Shown here: positions 12,965 to 17,265 of the stretch, one piece after another
Layout of the letters: every line of letters starts with the position of its first letter
How positions within the stretch are numbered: position 1 is the first letter of the stretch
Source of the DNA: DAOTWA01 sp034435955
GTDB taxonomy: Bacteria > Chloroflexota > Anaerolineae > Anaerolineales > Anaerolineaceae
NCBI GenBank assembly: GCA_034435955.1
Contig: DAOTWA010000055.1
Location: forward strand, 1 to 17,265
DNA: 17,265 nucleotides
Reading direction: 5' to 3'
Translations under genes and position numbers: made by a program
The notes under the pieces: model-generated
Database searches by the model: none
Told to the model about the DNA's origin: nothing
Seen by the model: only the letters and a program-made list of their open reading frames with translations

Positions 12965-13216
12965 TCAGCTCTTACCTCGCAAGAGTTTTTCGATCAGCCC
13001 GGCTACCTCGCCTGGTTGGGGGTGGCGATGGCTTTCAATCTTGGAGTAGATCAACTTACCATCCACGCTGACCTCAAAACGCCCCCCGTCCGATGGAATG
13101 AGCGTCAGCTCGGCGATGTCGGGCTCGAATTTCTTCAACAATTCGGCCGCCAGACTGGTGGCCCGATCGGTGTACTGTCAAACAGCACAATACTCGATCT
13201 GGATTTTGATCGTCAC
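12965..13216 (-). CDS. selW-like: SelW/Rdx-family selenoprotein (in-frame UGA = Sec13)
   Basis: On the minus strand a GTG at 13216 (GGAG six bases before it) opens an 83-codon frame interrupted once, by TGA at 13178-13180. Translated with that codon as selenocysteine, it reads VTIKIQIEYCAVUQYTDRA (residues 1-19) and ends with SVDGKLIYSKIESHRHPQPG and a short helix. This is the SelW/Rdx thioredoxin-like family: beta strand, CxxC/U loop, helix, the LIPSDGGRFEV strand, then G-x-LIYSK and HP-x-PGE. The UGA falls precisely at the second redox residue (C10-A-V-U13). A SECIS-like hairpin follows. The predicted role is small thiol/selenol redox chemistry on a protein partner; substrates in bacteria are unknown. 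It is fused in transcription with trpS. The alternative, a nonsense mutation in a Cys-type gene, is unlikely because the rest is intact. Confidence 0.88.
13145..13163 (-). promoter_or_regulatory. Bacterial SECIS-like hairpin
   Basis: Just downstream of the UGA on the minus strand, GGCCACCA / TGGCGGCC form an 8-pair stem with one A-C mismatch and loop GUC. The loop starts 22 bases after the UGA and begins with GU, as expected for bacterial SECIS elements bound by SelB (loop usually about 16-37 bases from the UGA, with an apical G). It lies wholly inside the coding sequence, as bacterial SECIS elements do. Confidence 0.7.
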
Positions 13217-13254
13217 ACTTTACTCCACAAAAAACAAATGGTTGAGTTCGAATC

Positions 13255-13260
13255 ATTATA
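13255..13260 (-). promoter_or_regulatory. Putative -10 box of the selW-trpS operon
   Basis: TATAAT on the minus strand, 38 bases before the GTG start of selW. No good -35. It implies a leader of about 30 bases. The intergenic region (13217-13326) is shared with the divergent rnd gene. Confidence 0.5.
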
Positions 13261-13313
13261 TCATGGGCATCAGTTAAGATTTGCGTCCGGCGAGATTTAC
13301 CGGCTGGATGCGC

Positions 13314-13319
13314 TATAAT
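13314..13319 (+). promoter_or_regulatory. Putative -10 box of rnd; likely leaderless transcript
   Basis: TATAAT ends only seven bases before the rnd ATG at 13327. Transcription from such a box would begin at or within a base or two of the start codon. No Shine-Dalgarno is seen, in keeping with a leaderless mRNA. Confidence 0.55.
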
Positions 13320-13326
13320 TGCCCGC

Positions 13327-14454
13327 ATGGTCGCTATATCCCTGCCGCCGCCCATTTGGGTGGATCGGCCACAGGCGCTGAGGCAAGCCATCGACCGGCT
13401 GTCCGTCCAGCCCATTCTCGCGGTGGATACTGAATCCAACAGCCTGTACGCTTACCGCGAACGAGTCTGTCTGATCCAGTTCTCGTTCGCCGAAACCGAT
13501 TATTTAATCGACCCTCTGGCGCTGACGGATCTTTCGGGGCTGGAAGCCATCTTTGCTGACCCGGCCATCGAAAAGGTGTTCCACGCAGCCGAATACGATC
13601 TGATCTGCCTGAAACGCGATTTCGGCTTCCACTTCGCCAATCTGTTCGACACCATGCAGGCGGCGCGCATCCTGGGGCGGCCGGCGATCGGGCTGGGCTC
13701 ATTGCTCAAGGAGGAGTTCGGCCTGAACATCGATAAACGCTTCCAACGCGCCAATTGGGGCCAGCGCCCGCTCCCCGCCGAGATGCTGTCTTACGCCCGC
13801 CTGGACACCCACTACCTGATCGCACTGCGTAACCGTCTGTACGAAGCTCTGGAGGCGCGCGGGCTCTTACCCCTGGCGCAGGAGGACTTCCGTCGCGCCT
13901 GTTCTGTCAACGGCAAAGCCGGCAATGGCGAAAGCGACCCGCTGTGGCGCATCAGCGGTACGCAGGAACTCGATCCCCGCCAGATGGCCGTGCTCAACGA
14001 GCTGGTTAAATATCGCGAGGAACGCGCTCGCGAGGCCGACCTGCCTCCCTTCAAGGTGCTCGACAATCAAGCACTGCTCGCCATCGCCCGCGCCCTGCCC
14101 CGCTCCCGTGAAGAGCTTATCCGCGCTGTGCGGCTGAGCGATCGTCAGCTTCAGCGCCATGGCGATGAACTGCTGGCGGCCGTTCAACGCGGCCTGCGCG
14201 CCAACCCGCCCCACCGTCCTCAATCTTCCCCGTACGACGAAGCCCTCGTGGCGCGCATGGAAGCCCTGCGCACCTGGCGGCGCGACAAAGGTCTGGAATG
14301 GGGCGTCGAGTCGGACGTGATTCTACCGCGTGACGTGATGCAGGCCATCGCTGAGCGCGGACCGCGCAGCCTGGATGAACTGGCCGCCGTAATGAGCGAC
14401 CTGCCCTGGCGGCTGGAGCATTTCGGCGCAGAAATATTAAAAGTGCTGCCATAG
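13327..14454 (+). CDS. rnd: Ribonuclease D
   Basis: 375-residue 3'-5' exoribonuclease that trims tRNA and other structured RNA ends. The DEDDy exonuclease site is complete: Asp34 and Glu36 (AVDTES), Asp91 (HAAEYDL), Tyr156 and Asp160 (SYARLD). After residue about 210 come HRDC-type helical domains: LDPRQMAVLNELVKYREERA, then LPPFKVLDNQALLAIARALP, followed by a second helical repeat to the end. Length matches bacterial RNase D. It is divergent from selW-trpS, with a -10 box immediately upstream of the ATG. Confidence 0.95.
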   Translation: MVAISLPPPIWVDRPQALRQAIDRLSVQPILAVDTESNSLYAYRERVCLIQFSFAETDYLIDPLALTDLSGLEAIFADPAIEKVFHAAEYDLICLKRDFGFHFANLFDTMQAARILGRPAIGLGSLLKEEFGLNIDKRFQRANWGQRPLPAEMLSYARLDTHYLIALRNRLYEALEARGLLPLAQEDFRRACSVNGKAGNGESDPLWRISGTQELDPRQMAVLNELVKYREERAREADLPPFKVLDNQALLAIARALPRSREELIRAVRLSDRQLQRHGDELLAAVQRGLRANPPHRPQSSPYDEALVARMEALRTWRRDKGLEWGVESDVILPRDVMQAIAERGPRSLDELAAVMSDLPWRLEHFGAEILKVLP

Positions 14455-14642
14455 CTGCGCTGCCCGACATTCTATGCGGACCGTTGGCCGTGGAGCAGCT
14501 TGGGCCAGCGTTCTGGAAATCTCCGGCGGTCTCAGGCCGATCCTCATGATCGAATTTTGATGAAGCCCAAATTTCCATGCCCTCGGTCTGAGGAAAAAAG
14601 CTCGCCAAAAGCCATGATAGCTTCTCGAAAGGACATCCTCTC

Positions 14643-16040
14643 ATGCACCTCACCTTCCATGGCGCCGCCCGAACCGTGACCGGCTCGCAACACCTTCTGG
14701 AAGTCAATGGCCGCCGTATTCTGCTGGATTGCGGCCTCTTTCAGGGGCGGCGGGCCGACACCTACAACATCAACTACAGCCTGCCCTTCGACCCGACTCG
14801 CCTTGACGCAGTCATCCTTTCGCACGCCCACATCGACCACAGCGGCAACCTGCCCAATCTGCTGCGCCACGGCTATCGCGGTCCTATATACACCACTCCT
14901 GCCAGCGCCGACCTGGCCGATGTGATGTTGCGGGATGCGGGCCACATCCAGGAAGCGGACGTAGAATTCTTAAACAAGAAGCGCCGTAAGCGGGGCGAAC
15001 CGCTCCTCGACCCTCTGTACACACTTGAAGATGCCGCAAAGGTCGCCGGTCAGTTCGAACGCGTGAATTACGACGAGAGCTTCCACCCTGCGCCGGGCGT
15101 CACCGCGCGCCTGGTGGATGCGGGCCATCTCCTGGGATCGGCTGCAATCGTACTGGACGTAGAAGAACCGGGCCGTCCGGCTTTCCGTTTGTGGTTTTCG
15201 GGCGACGTTGGCCGCCAGAAGCTGCCTCTCTTGCGCGACCCGGTGCTGCCCGCTGACGCCGACTATCTGATCATGGAGTGCACCTACGGCGACAGGCTGC
15301 ACGGCGAGCCGCAAGAAGCCTATGCCGAGTTCCGCGATGTGGTGCGCAAGGCTTACCAGCGCGGGGGCAAGGTGATCGTGCCAGCCTTTGCCGTGGGACG
15401 CACTCAGGAGCTGGTCTTCTCCCTGCACGAGATGACCAACCGGGGCGAAATCCCCCGCCTGCCGGTGTATGTGGACAGCCCGCTGGCCGTGGAGGCTTCG
15501 ACCGTTTTCCGCAGGCACCCCGAGTGCTTCGATGAAGAGACCCGCCGCTTCGTAGCCGAGGATCGCCACCCGGCCCTGAATTACGACCTACTTACCTACG
15601 TCAGCTCGGTGGAAGAGTCCAAAAAGCTCAACGACCGGCACGATCCGATGGTCATCATCTCGGCTTCGGGCATGGCCGAGACCGGGCGCATCCTTCACCA
15701 TCTGCGCAACAACATCGAGGACGCGCGCAATATCATCGCCATCGTTTCCTGGCAGGCGCCTTACACGCTGGGACGCCGCCTCGCGGAGGGGGAAAGGCGC
15801 GTACGCATCTTCGGAGAAGAGTTCGTCCGCCGGGCTGAGGTCGTCACCATCAACGGCTACTCCGCCCACGCCGACCAGGCCGGATTATTGCGCTACGCCC
15901 TGACATCGAAAGATACGATTAAGAAAATCTTCCTGGTACACGGGGAACAGGCGGCGGCCGAGGCGCTGATGGACAAGCTGCGCGAAGCCGGCGCACCGCC
16001 GGCAGAATACCCGACCCTGCACGCAGGCGTGGATTTGTGA
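14643..16040 (+). CDS. Beta-CASP metallo-beta-lactamase-fold ribonuclease
   Basis: 465 residues. The MBL zinc motif HAHIDHSG (His61, His63, Asp65, His66) follows LLDCGLFQG. The beta-CASP insert contains DSPLAVEAS. SASGMAETGRILHHL and the C-terminal INGYSAHADQAGL complete the RNA-processing MBL signature. The family (YSH1/CPSF73-like, also called MBL-fold RNA hydrolase) cleaves RNA, in bacteria with poorly defined targets. AAAGGA lies about 10 bases before ATG 14643. It follows rnd at 188 bases on the same strand, and both genes act in RNA processing. The gap between them holds no recognised gene or strong hairpin. Confidence 0.95.
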   Translation: MHLTFHGAARTVTGSQHLLEVNGRRILLDCGLFQGRRADTYNINYSLPFDPTRLDAVILSHAHIDHSGNLPNLLRHGYRGPIYTTPASADLADVMLRDAGHIQEADVEFLNKKRRKRGEPLLDPLYTLEDAAKVAGQFERVNYDESFHPAPGVTARLVDAGHLLGSAAIVLDVEEPGRPAFRLWFSGDVGRQKLPLLRDPVLPADADYLIMECTYGDRLHGEPQEAYAEFRDVVRKAYQRGGKVIVPAFAVGRTQELVFSLHEMTNRGEIPRLPVYVDSPLAVEASTVFRRHPECFDEETRRFVAEDRHPALNYDLLTYVSSVEESKKLNDRHDPMVIISASGMAETGRILHHLRNNIEDARNIIAIVSWQAPYTLGRRLAEGERRVRIFGEEFVRRAEVVTINGYSAHADQAGLLRYALTSKDTIKKIFLVHGEQAAAEALMDKLREAGAPPAEYPTLHAGVDL

Positions 16041-16052
16041 AGCTGGCTCTGA

Positions 16053-16058
16053 TATAAT
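16053..16058 (+). promoter_or_regulatory. Putative -10 box of tRNA-Ser
   Basis: TATAAT ends 11 bases before the tRNA 5' end, a normal distance. No obvious -35 is present, and it starts 12 bases past the upstream stop codon. Confidence 0.5.
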
Positions 16059-16069
16059 TGCAGCGCCAC

Positions 16070-16157
16070 GGAGAGGTGCCGGAGTGGACGATCGGGGCGG
16101 TCTCGAAAACCGTTGTGGTCCTTGTGGCCACCGTGGGTTCGAATCCCACCCTCTCCG
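16070..16157 (+). tRNA. tRNA-Ser (anticodon CGA)
   Basis: 88-nt tRNA with the long variable arm of serine tRNAs. The acceptor GGAGAGG pairs with CCTCTCC, with discriminator G. The anticodon stem closes loop CUCGAAA (anticodon CGA, serine). The variable hairpin is GTGGTCC..GGCCAC and the T arm GUGGG-UUCGAAU-CCCAC. CCA is not encoded (CAG follows). Confidence 0.96.
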
Positions 16158-16287
16158 CAGGTCGGAAGATCCTCGTTAGCAGCGTAAGCTGCACATTATC
16201 GCCGGCCTCAATCGCTTGGTGATAGTGTAGGTCACATGACTGAGGGCTTGCGACTGGCGTGGTGTATGTTCACATGCCATCCACGCC

Positions 16288-16319
16288 CGAGATCGCTCAG
16301 TTCCAGCTGGGCGATCTCG
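16288..16319 (+). terminator. Strong intrinsic terminator
   Basis: 13-bp stem (one G-U) from 16288-16300 and 16307-16319 with loop TTCCAG, followed by CTTTT. It reads on the plus strand, so it ends the tRNA-Ser transcript (or read-through from upstream). It also faces the convergent recombinase gene, which ends 20 bases further on. Confidence 0.85.
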
Positions 16320-16338
16320 CTTTTAAGGTGCAGTATCC

Positions 16339-17265
16339 TCATTGTACATACTCCTCTGCGCCTGTCAAGACATTGTGGGACATCCGCAGCGCGATTTCGA
16401 CACCGGTACTCATCTGTCCAGTATCTGCTTCTATGTCACAATTGTTCCCATTCGCCTCTACACGCGCTATCCAGAATCGCCTGTCGGCATCCTGTTGCAA
16501 CCCGTCCAGGATAGAGAAGAGCGGTTCGTAATCCGGTCGGGCTTTCACCCACAGGACGCGTTTGACCGTTACATCCACGCCAACTTCCTGGATCATGATG
16601 TGAACAAGATCCTTGCGCTCTTCCTTGGTGGAGTTCTCCCAGGTCTCACGCAAGTCAAGCAAGGTACGCGCTGCCCGATTCAGGGCCGGCTCAGGAACAC
16701 GCTCCAGCAAAGCCAGTTTTTCCTTCAAGCTGCTGACCTTCTGCCAATATTGGTATTCCTCTCCTTCATACAGTCCACGCTCAAAGTTTTCCCGCATCAG
16801 GCGCAACATTCCACGGATCTCTTTACGCTCAGCCTCGGGATCGGCTTGCTCGCTCTGATTATCGAGCATCTGGCGGACAATTGGCTCCCAGTTTTCGGGA
16901 AGGTGGATGGATTGGATTAGCTCTGCTACTTGCGCATCGATCAGCTCAGCGCGGACGCTTTGCCCGATGTAAGGACAATCATGATATCCCCGCAGGTGAG
17001 ATTCTTCCCGGTAATATGTCGGACAATTCTTAGGGGTCTGGATACGCAGCCGTCTGCCACAGTTGGCGCAAACCACCAAGCCCTGGAGCAAGTTTACCCG
17101 CACAGTTTTCTTGATGGTTTTCACGGTTGCTCGACGGCCAGCCCGCACAGCCTGGGCACGTTGCCACAACTCCTCACTGATGATTGGCTCGTGTCGACCT
17201 TCAGAGATCTGAGGTGGCGTGGAACGAAAACTGACGCCTTTGGGACGCACGGTCATCCCCCGGTA
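16339..17265 (-). CDS. Large serine recombinase (C-terminal part, cut by window edge)
   Basis: At least 309 codons read to the right edge without a stop, so the N-terminal catalytic serine domain is outside the window. The visible part begins in the Recombinase domain (GRHEPIISEELWQRAQAVRAG). It continues with a zinc-ribbon domain (LLQGLVVCANCGRRL, with Cys pairs CANC and later C-x-n-C) and then a long charged helical or coiled-coil stretch (ERKEIRGMLRLMRENFERG to LLERVP). Together these mark a large serine integrase or transposon recombinase (phage, ICE or IS607-unrelated large type). It is the boundary of a mobile element extending to the right. It lies convergent to tRNA-Ser, but I cannot show an attachment site. 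Confidence 0.9.
   Translation of the reverse strand, partial: YRGMTVRPKGVSFRSTPPQISEGRHEPIISEELWQRAQAVRAGRRATVKTIKKTVRVNLLQGLVVCANCGRRLRIQTPKNCPTYYREESHLRGYHDCPYIGQSVRAELIDAQVAELIQSIHLPENWEPIVRQMLDNQSEQADPEAERKEIRGMLRLMRENFERGLYEGEEYQYWQKVSSLKEKLALLERVPEPALNRAARTLLDLRETWENSTKEERKDLVHIMIQEVGVDVTVKRVLWVKARPDYEPLFSILDGLQQDADRRFWIARVEANGNNCDIEADTGQMSTGVEIALRMSHNVLTGAEEYVQ

Noticed and set aside
13178..13180. TGA in the selW frame as a disabling nonsense mutation
   Set aside because: It falls exactly at the redox position where the family has Cys or Sec, the rest is intact, and a SECIS-like hairpin follows.
12356..13318. Long plus-strand open frame (320 codons) opposite trpS and selW
   Set aside because: It is the antisense shadow of trpS and selW, which have clear motifs; its own product shows no family pattern.
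1..17265. CRISPR array or tandem repeats
   Set aside because: I read for regularly spaced direct repeats and saw none.

Overview
The window reads as a chromosomal segment of a GC-rich bacterium, most likely a Chloroflexota (Anaerolineae-type) genome. This is an inference from two lipoproteins with long Pro/Thr linkers, the gene families present and the overall style; no rRNA or other phylogenetic marker is available. 

Layout. Left edge (1-1450): an internally deleted IS transposase remnant, a tRNA-Lys(CUU) on the minus strand with its own terminator, and about 470 bases without a convincing gene. 1451-3606: two secreted lipoproteins, one an NHL/SMP-30-like beta-propeller and one of unknown function. 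3668-10826: a bacterial microcompartment (BMC) locus. A GntR/HutC-type regulator is transcribed leftwards, away from a ten-gene rightward operon. The two promoters face away from each other across a TGGT-N4-ACCA operator-like palindrome. The operon encodes an RpiB/LacAB-type sugar-phosphate isomerase, a DeoC deoxyribose-phosphate aldolase, a CoA-acylating aldehyde dehydrogenase, an EutJ-like actin-fold ATPase, a small EutQ/EutT-N-like protein, one BMC-H hexamer, one CsoS1D-like BMC-T trimer and three BMC-P (EutN/CcmL) pentamers. This gene set matches what has been called the sugar-phosphate-utilizing (SPU) class of metabolosome. The inferred pathway is: a sugar phosphate enters, DeoC releases acetaldehyde plus glyceraldehyde 3-phosphate inside the shell, and the dehydrogenase turns acetaldehyde into acetyl-CoA. 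No alcohol dehydrogenase or phosphotransacylase for cofactor recycling is in the window. Four encoded proteins carry amphipathic helices that look like encapsulation peptides. 

11208-16040 holds housekeeping genes: a divergent PlsY-like acyltransferase; a convergent trpS (with a four-Cys motif like that of Fe-S tryptophanyl-tRNA synthetases) preceded by a gene that ordinary ORF calling misses; an RNase D; and a beta-CASP metallo-beta-lactamase-fold ribonuclease. The missed gene (12965-13216, minus) encodes an 83-residue SelW/Rdx-family selenoprotein with an in-frame UGA at a CxxU motif, and a bacterial SECIS-like hairpin follows the UGA at the expected distance. It is the most striking find outside the BMC. 

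Right edge (16053-17265): tRNA-Ser(CGA), a strong hairpin terminator, and the C-terminal part of a large serine recombinase that runs off the window, marking a mobile element. The region is therefore bounded on both sides by mobile-element sequence and tRNA genes.
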